Origin: Roseomonas indoligenes
GTDB taxonomy: Bacteria > Pseudomonadota > Alphaproteobacteria > Acetobacterales > Acetobacteraceae
NCBI RefSeq assembly: GCF_017813365.1
Contig: NZ_JAGIZA010000001.1
Location: forward strand, 62,001 to 126,000
Length of the DNA: 64,000 nt
Reading direction: 5' to 3'
This document shows positions 9,118 through 17,153 of this stretch, piece after piece. Numbering within the stretch: position 1 is the first letter of the stretch; each line of letters begins with the position of its first letter. Below the pieces are notes generated by a model. The model searched no databases, was not told the DNA's origin, and saw nothing but the letters and a program-made list of their open reading frames with translations. Made by a program: the position numbers and the translations under genes.

Positions 9118-10423
9118 ACAGGTCGCCCATCCAGCGCGGCAGGGCCAGCGCGATCTCCGGCACGAAGGTGACGGCGAGCAGCACGGCCGTCATGGCCAGC
9201 AGGAACCACCAGACCCAGACCATGGTGCTCTCCATGGTGCAGCCGGCGATGCGGCAGGTGACCATGAGATTCACGGCCGTCGGCGGGGTGAAGGCGCCGA
9301 TGGCGACGTTCATGGTGATGATCACGCCGAACCAGGTCAGATCCCAGTGGAACAGGGCGGCGATGGGCAGGAGGATGGGGAGGAAGATGAGGTAGGTGGA
9401 GATCGCGTCCAGCGCCGTGCCGGCGATCATCAGCAGCACGGTGATGGCGAGCAGCATGACCGTCTCGTTCGTGGTCAGGCCGATCAGCAGGGTCGCCAGC
9501 GCGTCGAAGATGCCGGCGGCGCTGCCGGCATGGGCGTAGATGGCGGCCAGCGCGATGATGAGGAGGACGACGGCGGAGATCTCCGCGCTGTCGCGCAGCA
9601 CCTCGTAGATGTCGCGCCAGGTGAGACTTCGATAGACCACCACGCCAACGAAGAGGCCGTAGAAGACGGCGACCACCGCCGCCTCTGTTGGGGTGAAGGC
9701 GCCGGAGCGGAGGCCGCCGAGAATCACGACCGGCGCGGCGAGGCCCCAGAGGGCTTCGAGGAAGGAGCGCCAGAGGCGGGCGGCGGTGAGGGGCGGGCGG
9801 GCGGAGCGGGGCTCCGGCAGGCCGAAGCCGCCGCGCCGGGCAAGCCAGACGGCGGGGATGATGAGCGCCAGGCCCGAGAGGATGCCGGGCACGACGCCCG
9901 CCAGGAAGAGCGCGGGGACGGAGACGCCCGGCACCAGCACGGCGTAGACGATGAAGGGGATGGAGGGCGGGATCAGCACGTCCGTCGATCCGCCCGCCGC
10001 GGTGAGGGAGGCGACGTAGGAAGGCGGGTAGCCTTGGCGGAGCATGGGCGGCACCATCACGGCGGCGACCGCCGCCGCATCCGCCGCGCCGGAGCCGCTG
10101 ACGCCGCCGAGGATCATGCAGAGCAGGACGGCGACGATGGCCAGCGCCCCCGTGCGGTTGCCGACGAGAAGCTGCGCGAAGCCGACCATGCGCGCGGCCA
10201 CGCCCGCACGCTCGAACACCATTCCCGCGAGGACGAACATGGGTAGGGCGAGGAGCGGGTACTTCGCGATGCCCGTCCAGATGTTGGTGGGCAGGGCCAT
10301 GACGCCCATGCCCTCCATCGCGATCACCAGGAAGCCGGTGAGCCCCATGGCGACGCCGATGGGCACGCCCGCGATCATGAGCAGGATGAAGAGGCCGACG
10401 AGCAGCAGGATCGCGAGAGTCAC
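9116..10423 (-). CDS. dctM: TRAP transporter large permease subunit (DctM family)
   Basis: A 435-residue membrane protein with about twelve hydrophobic segments, the normal size of DctM, the channel subunit of tripartite ATP-independent periplasmic transporters, which import organic acids using a sodium gradient. Family stretches include LPMFVLAGMVFERAG, GVSGSGAADAAAV and the duplicated ALDAISTYLIFLPILLPIA / GAFTPPTAVNLMVTC segments. The start is a GTG at 10423 forming a GTGA overlap with the small permease stop; the open frame upstream is antisense to DctQ. The three TRAP genes are in the order P-Q-M on the minus strand. Confidence 0.92.
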   Translation of the reverse strand: MTLAILLLVGLFILLMIAGVPIGVAMGLTGFLVIAMEGMGVMALPTNIWTGIAKYPLLALPMFVLAGMVFERAGVAARMVGFAQLLVGNRTGALAIVAVLLCMILGGVSGSGAADAAAVAAVMVPPMLRQGYPPSYVASLTAAGGSTDVLIPPSIPFIVYAVLVPGVSVPALFLAGVVPGILSGLALIIPAVWLARRGGFGLPEPRSARPPLTAARLWRSFLEALWGLAAPVVILGGLRSGAFTPTEAAVVAVFYGLFVGVVVYRSLTWRDIYEVLRDSAEISAVVLLIIALAAIYAHAGSAAGIFDALATLLIGLTTNETVMLLAITVLLMIAGTALDAISTYLIFLPILLPIAALFHWDLTWFGVIITMNVAIGAFTPPTAVNLMVTCRIAGCTMESTMVWVWWFLLAMTAVLLAVTFVPEIALALPRWMGDL

Positions 10424-10929
10424 GCGCGGGCCACCCGAATCATGCGGCCGAGAAGGCGCGCGCAGATGACGAGGGACATGAGCGGCATCCAGCCCGTGTA
10501 GAGCCATTGCGGCACGCCGAGGCCGGGGGAGAGGACCTCGAAGCGGTACTCGTCCCAGGTGTAGAAGGCGCCAAACCAGGCGAGTGCGCCGAAGACGAAG
10601 AGTCCGCAGAGGAGGACGAAGATCTCCACCATGCGGGCGGTGCGAAGGGGCAGCTTCTCGGTGAAGTAGGTGACGCGGATATGCCGGTCGGCCCCGAAGG
10701 CCGCGGCGCTGCCGAGGAAGGTCATCACCACCATGATCGCCACCGAGTACTCCTCGGTGAAGGCGATGGAGATGTCGGTGAGGTAACGCATGGCGACGTT
10801 GGCCATGGTGATCACGGCCAGCACCGCCATGGCGGCCGCGGCCAGCGCGCCTTCCACGGTGATGGGGATGCGCGGCGGGGCTTCCCCGAGCTGAAGGCCC
10901 GGGGCCTGGATATCGGCGTGATCGGTCAT
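10420..10929 (-). CDS. dctQ: TRAP transporter small permease (DctQ family)
   Basis: A 169-residue protein with four hydrophobic helices, as expected for DctQ, the small membrane subunit that joins DctM to the binding protein. The segment ISIAFTEEYSVAIMVVMTFLG carries the acidic pair typical of DctQ, and HIRVTYFTEKLP follows. It starts 16 bp after the binding-protein gene and is translationally coupled to DctM. Confidence 0.9.
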   Translation of the reverse strand: MTDHADIQAPGLQLGEAPPRIPITVEGALAAAAMAVLAVITMANVAMRYLTDISIAFTEEYSVAIMVVMTFLGSAAAFGADRHIRVTYFTEKLPLRTARMVEIFVLLCGLFVFGALAWFGAFYTWDEYRFEVLSPGLGVPQWLYTGWMPLMSLVICARLLGRMIRVARA

Positions 10930-10945
10930 GGTGGCCTTGGGTGCG

Positions 10946-11995
10946 TCAGCTCACGCGGGCGATGGCGGCCTCGGCCTTGCGGACGAGGTCGGTGCCGACC
11001 GTGGCGGCCCATTTGTCATAGACGGGGCGGGTGGCCTGGGCGAAGGCGCGCTTGTCGGCGGGGGAGAGGTCGATCACCTCCACGCCGCGCCGCGCGCATT
11101 CCTCCAGCGAGGAGCGGTCCCCGCCGGGCATGACGCCGAGGCCCTTGCGGGCAGCGGTGTTGCCGGCCTGCCCGGCCTCCCGCGCCGCCTCCACCACGAT
11201 CTCGCGGTCCCTCGGCTCCAGGCTGGCGAGCACGGGCTTGCTGATGGAGACGATGCCGGCATCGGCGCAGTAGTTCCACATCGTCAGGTGCTTCTGCGCC
11301 AGCGTGTCCATGCGGAAACCGAGGAAAAGGTTCACCGGGTTCTCCTGCCCGTCCACCGCGCCGGTGGAGAGCGCCGGCTGCAGGTCGGCGAAGGACATCT
11401 GCACGGGGTTGGCGCCCAGCGCCGTGTAGATCTCGGAGAAGATCGCGCCGGCGGCGAAGCGGATCTTCAGCCCGCGCAGGTCGGCGGGGGCGCGGATCGC
11501 GCGCTTGCTGTTGCTGATCTCGCGGAAGCCGTTCTCGCCCCAGGCCAGGGGCTCGATGTCGCGCTGGGCGAGGGTGCGGAACAGGGCGGCGCCCACCTCG
11601 CTCGCCACCAGCGCGTCGAAGGCGGCATGGCCGGGCATGAGGAAGGGGAGGGAGAAGAGGTTCATCTCCCGCACCTGCGGGGAGATGTTGATGGTGGAGA
11701 AGACGGCGCCGTCGATCACGCCCTGGCGGATCGCCACCAACTCCCGCGTTTGGTCGCCGCCGACGAGGGAGGAGCCGGGATAGACCTTGAAGTTCAGCCG
11801 CCCCTCGCTGCGCTGGTTCACCAGGTCCGCCCAGACGAAGGCGGATTCCGAGAGGGCGATGGGGCGGTTGCCCACCACGGTGATCTTGTATTCCGGCTTG
11901 TAGCGGGGCTGCGCGGCGGCAAGGCGCGGGGCGGCCAGGACCGGCAGGGCGGCGGCGGCCGAGAGCAGGGTTCGGCGGTGCATCGTCTCGGTCAT
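10946..11995 (-). CDS. dctP: TRAP transporter substrate-binding protein (DctP family)
   Basis: A 349-residue periplasmic binding protein. The N-terminus MTETMHRRTLLSAAAALPVLAAPRLAAA is a Tat-type signal with an RR pair. The mature chain has the DctP pattern, with FSTINISPQVREMNLFSLPFL and the conserved LRGLKIRFA motif whose Arg binds the substrate carboxylate, followed by the family's VDGQENP turn. The start is fixed by a perfect GGAGGGAAACA Shine-Dalgarno before the ATG at 11995; the longer frame upstream has none. Ligand class is probably a C4-dicarboxylate or other organic acid; the precise ligand is not readable. Confidence 0.92.
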   Translation of the reverse strand: MTETMHRRTLLSAAAALPVLAAPRLAAAQPRYKPEYKITVVGNRPIALSESAFVWADLVNQRSEGRLNFKVYPGSSLVGGDQTRELVAIRQGVIDGAVFSTINISPQVREMNLFSLPFLMPGHAAFDALVASEVGAALFRTLAQRDIEPLAWGENGFREISNSKRAIRAPADLRGLKIRFAAGAIFSEIYTALGANPVQMSFADLQPALSTGAVDGQENPVNLFLGFRMDTLAQKHLTMWNYCADAGIVSISKPVLASLEPRDREIVVEAAREAGQAGNTAARKGLGVMPGGDRSSLEECARRGVEVIDLSPADKRAFAQATRPVYDKWAATVGTDLVRKAEAAIARVS

Positions 11996-12147
11996 TGTTT
12001 CCCTCCCCGTATCGTTGCGCGCACTCTGCGAGGGGCGGGCGACGGCGGCAAGGGGTGGCGCCGATGTCCTGGCGGCGACACCGGTCGGCCGGAATGCTGC
12101 CATCGTTGGGACGTTCTCTTGCCCCAAGCTCCACGAGGAAAGCATCG

Positions 12148-12759
12148 ATGATGCCGGTCAGGACCATTCTCGCCGTCGGGGCGGCCGGGCTGCTGCTCTC
12201 GGCCTGCGTGCCGCCCCCGGGCTACTACGCGCCCGTCTACTCGCAGCCCTACCCGCCGCAGGCACCGGCCGGCGGCTACGCGCTGCCGCCGCCGGTTCCG
12301 CCCGGCGCGACGGGGCCGTCCTCCTATGACAGCCCGCCGCAGTACCGCGGCTACGGCGCCGCCCCGGCCTACCGACCCGGCGAGGAGCCGTACGGTGCCA
12401 GGCCGGATGGTGGCCCGGGCTATGCCGGGCCGCCCCAGGGCGGGCCGGCAGGGTGGGGCGACGGGTACGGCCGGGACAGGGCTCCCCAGTACCAGCAGCC
12501 GTATCAGCCCCCGTACCAGCAACAGGACCAGCCGCGGGACCAATTCCAGTATCAGCAGCCGTACCAGCCCCAGTACCAGCAGCAGTACCAACCCCAGGAC
12601 CCGGCCCGGTACCAGCCGCAGGACGAGACGTCCTACGGCCGGCCGCTGCGGAACCGCCTGGACGACCCGGAGCCCGGCACCTCGTTCGACGGGCGGCGTG
12701 ACGCCCCGCCGCAGTCCTATGACAGCTCACCGGGGCTCGGCCAACCGACCTGGCGATAG
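12148..12759 (+). CDS. Pro/Gln/Tyr-rich putative lipoprotein
   Basis: A 203-residue protein with a lipoprotein signal: MMPVRTILAVGAAGLLLSAC, in which LSAC is the lipobox. The rest is low complexity. The first part is rich in Pro, Tyr and Gly (VPPPGYYAPVYSQPYPPQ); residues about 110-165 are short repeats built from QYQQPYQP-like units, and the C-terminus is Pro/Asp/Arg-rich. There is no folded domain that I recognise; it is probably an intrinsically disordered, surface- or periplasm-facing lipoprotein. GAGGAA at 12134-12139 precedes the ATG. It is divergent from dctP, and its TAG stop is in the same frame as the NYN-domain gene that follows. Confidence 0.7.
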   Translation: MMPVRTILAVGAAGLLLSACVPPPGYYAPVYSQPYPPQAPAGGYALPPPVPPGATGPSSYDSPPQYRGYGAAPAYRPGEEPYGARPDGGPGYAGPPQGGPAGWGDGYGRDRAPQYQQPYQPPYQQQDQPRDQFQYQQPYQPQYQQQYQPQDPARYQPQDETSYGRPLRNRLDDPEPGTSFDGRRDAPPQSYDSSPGLGQPTWR

Positions 12760-12780
12760 GCGCGGGCAGGGGAGGGGCAG

Positions 12781-13320
12781 CTGACGCACCTCGCCTATAT
12801 CGACAGCAGCAACCTCTTCATCGAGGCCCAGAAGGTCAGCGCGGTGGCGCGTGGCCTCGCCAGCAGCCCCCAAGATGCGGGGCAGAGGGGCGTGCCCGAT
12901 TTCCACTACCGGCTGGACCTCTACCGCCTGATGGCCCTGCTCGCCCGGGCCGAGGGACCGGTGCGGGCCGTGCTCTTCGGCAGCACCACGGACACCAATG
13001 CCGGCGTGTGGCGCCACGCCGCCGGGGCCGGCTTCGAGGTGGTGACGGTGGAGCGGGGCTTCTCCGGCCGGGAGAAGCGGGTGGATACGAGCCTGGTCAC
13101 CCGGCTCTGCCGCGACGCCTACCGCTTCGGCGACCCGCGCCGTGACCGGATCACCCTCGTCGCCGGCGATGGCGACTACGAGCCGGCGGTGACGCAGCTG
13201 GTGGCGGACGGCTTCGCGGTCACCGTGCTGTACTGGTCCCATGCCAGCCGGGAACTGCGCGAGGCCGCGACGGCCTTCCACGCGCTGGATCCCTACATCG
13301 CCGATCTCGCGCTGGGGTAA
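12781..13320 (+). CDS. NYN domain protein (PIN-like RNase fold), probable CTG start
   Basis: A 179-residue protein of the NYN/DUF88 (LabA-like) superfamily, a PIN-fold group often with metal-dependent RNase activity. The conserved first strand (LAYIDSSNLF) with its catalytic Asp is encoded at 12790-12822, upstream of the first canonical start (GTG 12844). Further acidic residues expected of the active site are in VDTSLVTRL and VAGDGDYEPAV. In this frame the only plausible initiation codon before the conserved strand is CTG at 12781, with GGAGGGG at 12771-12777 giving ideal spacing. Starting at GTG would delete the active-site strand. Read-through of the lipoprotein TAG, which is in frame, is a less likely alternative. 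Confidence 0.75.
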   Translation: MTHLAYIDSSNLFIEAQKVSAVARGLASSPQDAGQRGVPDFHYRLDLYRLMALLARAEGPVRAVLFGSTTDTNAGVWRHAAGAGFEVVTVERGFSGREKRVDTSLVTRLCRDAYRFGDPRRDRITLVAGDGDYEPAVTQLVADGFAVTVLYWSHASRELREAATAFHALDPYIADLALG

Positions 13321-13330
13321 GGCGGCGCTC

Positions 13331-14092
13331 TCAGGCCGCTTCGGCGCGCAGCCTCGCCTCCACCAGGGCGAGGTCGTCCGGCTTGTCCACGTCCACGGCC
13401 GCCGCGCCGAAGGGCATCTCCGTCACGGCAACGGGCGTGCGGCAGCGCGCGCCGAGCGCGTCCAGCCCCTGCCGCAACGTCAGCCGGCCCAGCGCGTAGC
13501 GGATCAGCGGCCGGATGCCGAGCATCCGGGCCATGGTCAGGGGGCGCTTCCGCTGCGCCTCCAGCCGCTGCCAGAACGCCAGCACCTGCGACGCCTCCGG
13601 CCGCGCGAGCAGGAAGAGATTGCAGCCGCTGAAGCTGCCGTCGCGGAAGCGCAGCCAGGTGCGCCGCGTATCCGGGAACTCCGCCAGGATCGTCTCCCGC
13701 CGCGCCAGCGCCGCGACCGCGGAGGCGCCTGGCGGCGCCGTCCGCAGCAGGTGCTCCACCATGTCCGGCGTCAGCAGCGCGTGGTCGGCCGTGGTCACCA
13801 GCAGCGGCGCCCCGAACTCCTCGAGCACCGCCGCCGCGCTGCGCGCCGGGCTCGTCGCCGAGGGGCGCAGGACCACGCCGTCCAGCGCCGTCTCCAGCCC
13901 TGCCAGCACGCGCCCTGGCTCCTCGATGGACACGACCACGCGCCCGACCCCTGGCGCCGCCCGCAGCGCGGCCAGCACCCGCAACAGCATCGGCCTGCCC
14001 GCCACCGGCAGCAGCGCCTTGTGCGAGACGCCGGCCGCCGCGGCCATCGGGTCCGTCCCGCGCCGCTGCCCCGCCAGCACCAGCGCGGTCAC
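13331..14092 (-). CDS. MobA-like NTP transferase domain protein
   Basis: A 253-residue cytoplasmic nucleotidyltransferase. The opening VTALVLAGQRRG followed by SHKALLPVAGRPML is the NTP-binding signature of the MobA/GlmU/IspD fold, with the KxLLPVxGxP lysine; later LLVTTADHALL contains the aspartate expected to bind metal. The C-terminus has AVDVDKPDDLALVE, typical of the family. GTG at 14092 is the start, 5 bp after the upstream acyltransferase stop. It ends an operon with lptFG, a fatty acid hydroxylase and a GNAT, so a role in activating a lipid head group (for example CDP-linked) is an inference from context. A molybdenum cofactor role is the main alternative and has no support here. Confidence 0.75.
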   Translation of the reverse strand: MTALVLAGQRRGTDPMAAAAGVSHKALLPVAGRPMLLRVLAALRAAPGVGRVVVSIEEPGRVLAGLETALDGVVLRPSATSPARSAAAVLEEFGAPLLVTTADHALLTPDMVEHLLRTAPPGASAVAALARRETILAEFPDTRRTWLRFRDGSFSGCNLFLLARPEASQVLAFWQRLEAQRKRPLTMARMLGIRPLIRYALGRLTLRQGLDALGARCRTPVAVTEMPFGAAAVDVDKPDDLALVEARLRAEAA

Positions 14093-14097
14093 GCCGC

Positions 14098-15249
14098 TCA
14101 AAGCGCCTTCCCGTAGACGCGGTAGGTCTTGTAGGCCTTGGCCCCGAAGGATTCCGCCATGTGGCGCATCGGCAGGTTGTCCTCCAGCACCCAGGACATC
14201 TCGATGCGCCGGATCCCGAGCGCCAGCGCCTCCTTCCGCAAGGCCTCCACGAGGAACAGCGGCAGCACGCGCCCGAACATGCCCAGCCCGATCTCCCGCC
14301 GCACGCCCATCAGCGGCACGCGGGCGGAGGAGACGCCGGCCACCTTCAGCCGCCACAGCAGCCTGGCCCAGCCGAAGGGCAGCAGCCGCCCGCCCAGGTC
14401 GCGGATGGCCTCGTTGAGGTTGGGCAGGCACACCGCGAAGCCCACCGGCCGCCCCTCGATCTCGGCGAACCAGACCAGCCGCTCGTTCAGCAGCGGGCGC
14501 AGCTCGGAGGCGAGGTGCGCCACCTCCTCCGCGGTGAAGGGCACGAAGCCCCAGTTCCCCGACCAGGCCTCGTTGAAGATGTCGATCAGCGCCGCGACCT
14601 CCTCGCGCAGCGCCGCCTTGCGCATCGGGCGCAGCGTGACGCCGGAGGGCAGGCCGCGGGCGATCGCGCGCGCCGCCGCCTGGGGCAGCGGGTCCAGCCC
14701 GTCGCTCACATAGGCCAGCATGTCGCGCGCCTTGGCATAGCCCAGTGCTTCCAGCCGCCCGCCGGCATAGGGCGGGTCATGCGGCATCATCAGCATGGGC
14801 GGCGTGTCGAAGCCGGAGACGAGCAGCCCCGTCTGCTCGTTGATGGAGAGGCTGAAGGGGCCGAGGATCTGCCGCCGCCCGCGATTGCGCGCCCAGTCCT
14901 CGGCGGTGGCCAGCAGGGCCGCGAAGACCTCCCCGTCGTCCTCCGCCGCCAGCAGGCCGAAATGCGCGGGGCGGCCGCCCTCCATCTCCGGCACAAGCCG
15001 GTCGTCCTGCGCGCTGATGCGGCCGACGTCGCGGCCATCGCGCCGCGCGATCCAGAACGCCGCCTCGGCGTGGCGGAACCAGGGATTCTTCGCCGGGGAG
15101 AGCGCTTCCCGCCGCTCCAGCAGCAGGGGCGGCACCCAGGCGGGATCGTCGCGCATCAGCGCGTGCGGCAGGCGGATGAACCGCTCCATCCCCGCACGGT
15201 CCGCGACGGGGATGATCTCGACGGGGGGGCGCGTGCCGGGCGCGCTCAC
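14098..15249 (-). CDS. GNAT-fold acyltransferase, candidate bacterial ceramide synthase (bCerS-like)
   Basis: A 383-residue protein of the large GNAT-like family with VEIIPVADRAGMERFIRLPH at the start, PWFRHAEAAFWIARRDGRDVGRISAQ in the middle, and a C-terminal GNAT-like half ending in EMSWVLEDNLPMRHMAESFG. Known: in Caulobacter the enzyme that N-acylates the sphingoid base (bCerS) is a GNAT-fold protein of comparable size encoded near spt. Seen here: it is in an operon with lptFG and a fatty acid hydroxylase, 10 kb from serine palmitoyltransferase. The bCerS role is inference from fold and neighbourhood. GTG at 15249 overlaps the hydroxylase stop (GTGA). Confidence 0.65.
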   Translation of the reverse strand: MSAPGTRPPVEIIPVADRAGMERFIRLPHALMRDDPAWVPPLLLERREALSPAKNPWFRHAEAAFWIARRDGRDVGRISAQDDRLVPEMEGGRPAHFGLLAAEDDGEVFAALLATAEDWARNRGRRQILGPFSLSINEQTGLLVSGFDTPPMLMMPHDPPYAGGRLEALGYAKARDMLAYVSDGLDPLPQAAARAIARGLPSGVTLRPMRKAALREEVAALIDIFNEAWSGNWGFVPFTAEEVAHLASELRPLLNERLVWFAEIEGRPVGFAVCLPNLNEAIRDLGGRLLPFGWARLLWRLKVAGVSSARVPLMGVRREIGLGMFGRVLPLFLVEALRKEALALGIRRIEMSWVLEDNLPMRHMAESFGAKAYKTYRVYGKAL

Positions 15250-16037
15250 GCCGCCTCGCCGGAGGATGACCGTCCGGCAGGGGCGGCGCGGGTGGCGGAC
15301 CGGGCCGGGCGGTCGCGCGGCGGCGCCCCGGTCAGGCGCTCCACCCAGGGGTAGCGCCGCGCCTCCTCCTGGTCGTAGCCCAGGTTGAAGGCGTGCGGGC
15401 TGCGCGGGCGCTGGCGTGCCTCGGCGTAGTAGGTGCCGAAGGCGCGGTCGATCACGTAGCTGGTGATGCCGTAGTTCCCGCCCTCGTGGTGGAAGTGGTG
15501 GGCCAGGTGCAGCTCCTTCATCCGCCGCAGCAGGCGGTTGCGCGGCTTGAAGTTCAGGTGCTGCACGCAGTGGCAGAACTCGTAGAGGCAGGTGATGGCG
15601 AAGCCCGTCGCGCAGGCCGCCGCCGCGCCGGCCGCGCCACCGATGAGCCAGCCGAGCGGGATGAGGATGCCGATGATCGTCGGCACCGTCGTCACCGGCG
15701 CGCCGAACAGCACGTCCAGCCGGTGAGGGTCCTGGTGGTGGTCGAAATGCACGCGCTTCCAGAGGGCCGCCGTGAGCGGAGACCGGTAGAGGAAGCGCGC
15801 GTGCAGGACGAAGCGGTGGATCAGGTACCAGGCCAGCGGATAGGCCAGCACCGTGGCCGCCACCGCCAGCAGCGGCCGCGCCGCGCCCTCGGCCCAATGC
15901 ACGGCCAGCGCCGCGGAGACGATGCCGAGCACCGCGTAGAGGTGGATCGCCGGGTGGGCCACATAGGCCACCACCAGCTCCCGCAGCGTCATCCGCCCGA
16001 GGTCGAAGCTTCGCCCTTGCCGCCAGGGACCATACAT
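15246..16037 (-). CDS. sterol desaturase / fatty acid hydroxylase family membrane di-iron enzyme
   Basis: A 263-residue integral membrane protein with several hydrophobic helices and the complete His-box set of the fatty acid hydroxylase superfamily: HRFVLH at residues 74-79, HFDHH at 97-101, His156/His160, and HLAHHFHHEGG at 177-184. These ligate two irons that insert oxygen into lipid chains. The family includes ceramide/sphingoid hydroxylases, sterol C4/C5 enzymes and carotenoid hydroxylases. Position between lptG and the candidate ceramide synthase makes a sphingolipid or fatty-acyl substrate the best guess, but this is inference. Start ATG is 38 bp after lptG. Confidence 0.82.
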   Translation of the reverse strand: MYGPWRQGRSFDLGRMTLRELVVAYVAHPAIHLYAVLGIVSAALAVHWAEGAARPLLAVAATVLAYPLAWYLIHRFVLHARFLYRSPLTAALWKRVHFDHHQDPHRLDVLFGAPVTTVPTIIGILIPLGWLIGGAAGAAAACATGFAITCLYEFCHCVQHLNFKPRNRLLRRMKELHLAHHFHHEGGNYGITSYVIDRAFGTYYAEARQRPRSPHAFNLGYDQEEARRYPWVERLTGAPPRDRPARSATRAAPAGRSSSGEAA

Positions 16038-16075
16038 CCGATCAACTCCTCGCCCGTATCAGCCGGTCAGGCCGC

Positions 16076-17140
16076 TCAGGCTTCCTCGCGCCAGAGGCGC
16101 ATCAGGCCGGCAATGGCGAAGCAGGGCAGCATGGACCAGGCCGCTGGCAGCGGGCCGAGCCCCCCTGCCTCGCCGATCGCGATGAAAAGGCCCTGGGCCA
16201 CGAGATAGCCGAGCCCCAGCGCCAAGCCAACCGCCGCGCGCCGGCCGCCGCCCTGCTGGCGCGGCAGGCCGAAGGCCGAGGGCACCGCGAGGAGGAGCAT
16301 GAGGAAGGGCGCCAGCGCCGCTGCCGCCACCGCCTGGAGACGCGTGGCGAAATAGGCGGGGCCGCGGGTGACCGGCCCGAACCCCCTCCTGCCGCGCAGC
16401 AGCTCCGTCAGGCCCTGCGCCTCGGTCGGCCGCGCCAGGTCCCGCATCTCCGCGGGCGAGGGGCCCTCCGGCCAGGTGACGTCCGGGGTCGCTACCTCCC
16501 GCGCCGCGCCCAGGCGCAGCACCCGCGCGCCTGTCAGCCGCCATCCCTCCGCCCCGTACCGAGCCTCCTCCGCCGCGATCCGCTGCGCGACCCGCCCCAC
16601 CGCGTCCCGCCGCACCAGCAGCACGCCGCCTAGCGCCGTGCCATCCGGCGAGACCGCGTCCGCCGCCAGGATGTCCGCCCCGCTCCGCAGCCAGATCCGG
16701 CGCGAGAGCGCGAGCGGCCGGTCCTGCGCCTCCCGGTGGTTCCACCAGTCGGACAGCGCGCGCTCCGTCCGCGGGGCCAGCCCGGCCTGCAGGCCGACCT
16801 GCAACGCGGCGGCGAGCAGGCAGGCCGGGGCCAGCGCCGCCATGATCCGCCACATCCCGATGCCGGAGGCACGCATGGCCGTGATCTCCAGCCCGGCCGC
16901 CAGCCGCCGGAAGGTCAGGATCGCCCCCACCAGCACCGCCAGCGGCACGAGCTGCCCGAGGGTGGAGGGTAGGCGCAGCAGCGCGTAGCGCCCGATATCC
17001 AGCACCCCGCCGCGGGAGAGCACGTCCCCCGCCTTGTCCAGCAGGTCCAGCAGCTGGAGCAGCGCGGCGAGGCCGAGCAGCACGGCCGCTGCCCGGGCGA
17101 GGAAAATCCCCGTCAGATAGCGCGCGAGCACCAGCGGCAT
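16076..17140 (-). CDS. lptG: LptG-family permease (YjgP/YjgQ)
   Basis: A 354-residue inner-membrane protein of the LptF/LptG family: N-terminal pair of membrane helices (YLTGIFLARAAAVLLGLAALLQLLDLLDKAGDVL), a periplasmic beta-jellyroll of about 150 residues, then further helices. FRRLAAGLEITAMRASGIGMWRI is the conserved coupling segment that contacts the ATPase LptB. Known: LptFG with LptB2 extracts lipopolysaccharide from the inner membrane. Odd: no lptD/surA follow; the next genes are a lipid hydroxylase and a GNAT acyltransferase. I use the ATG at 17140, 13 bp after lptF; a GTG at 17167 is the alternative. Confidence 0.88.
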   Translation of the reverse strand: MPLVLARYLTGIFLARAAAVLLGLAALLQLLDLLDKAGDVLSRGGVLDIGRYALLRLPSTLGQLVPLAVLVGAILTFRRLAAGLEITAMRASGIGMWRIMAALAPACLLAAALQVGLQAGLAPRTERALSDWWNHREAQDRPLALSRRIWLRSGADILAADAVSPDGTALGGVLLVRRDAVGRVAQRIAAEEARYGAEGWRLTGARVLRLGAAREVATPDVTWPEGPSPAEMRDLARPTEAQGLTELLRGRRGFGPVTRGPAYFATRLQAVAAAALAPFLMLLLAVPSAFGLPRQQGGGRRAAVGLALGLGYLVAQGLFIAIGEAGGLGPLPAAWSMLPCFAIAGLMRLWREEA

Positions 17141-17153
17141 CAGCGGCGGGCCC

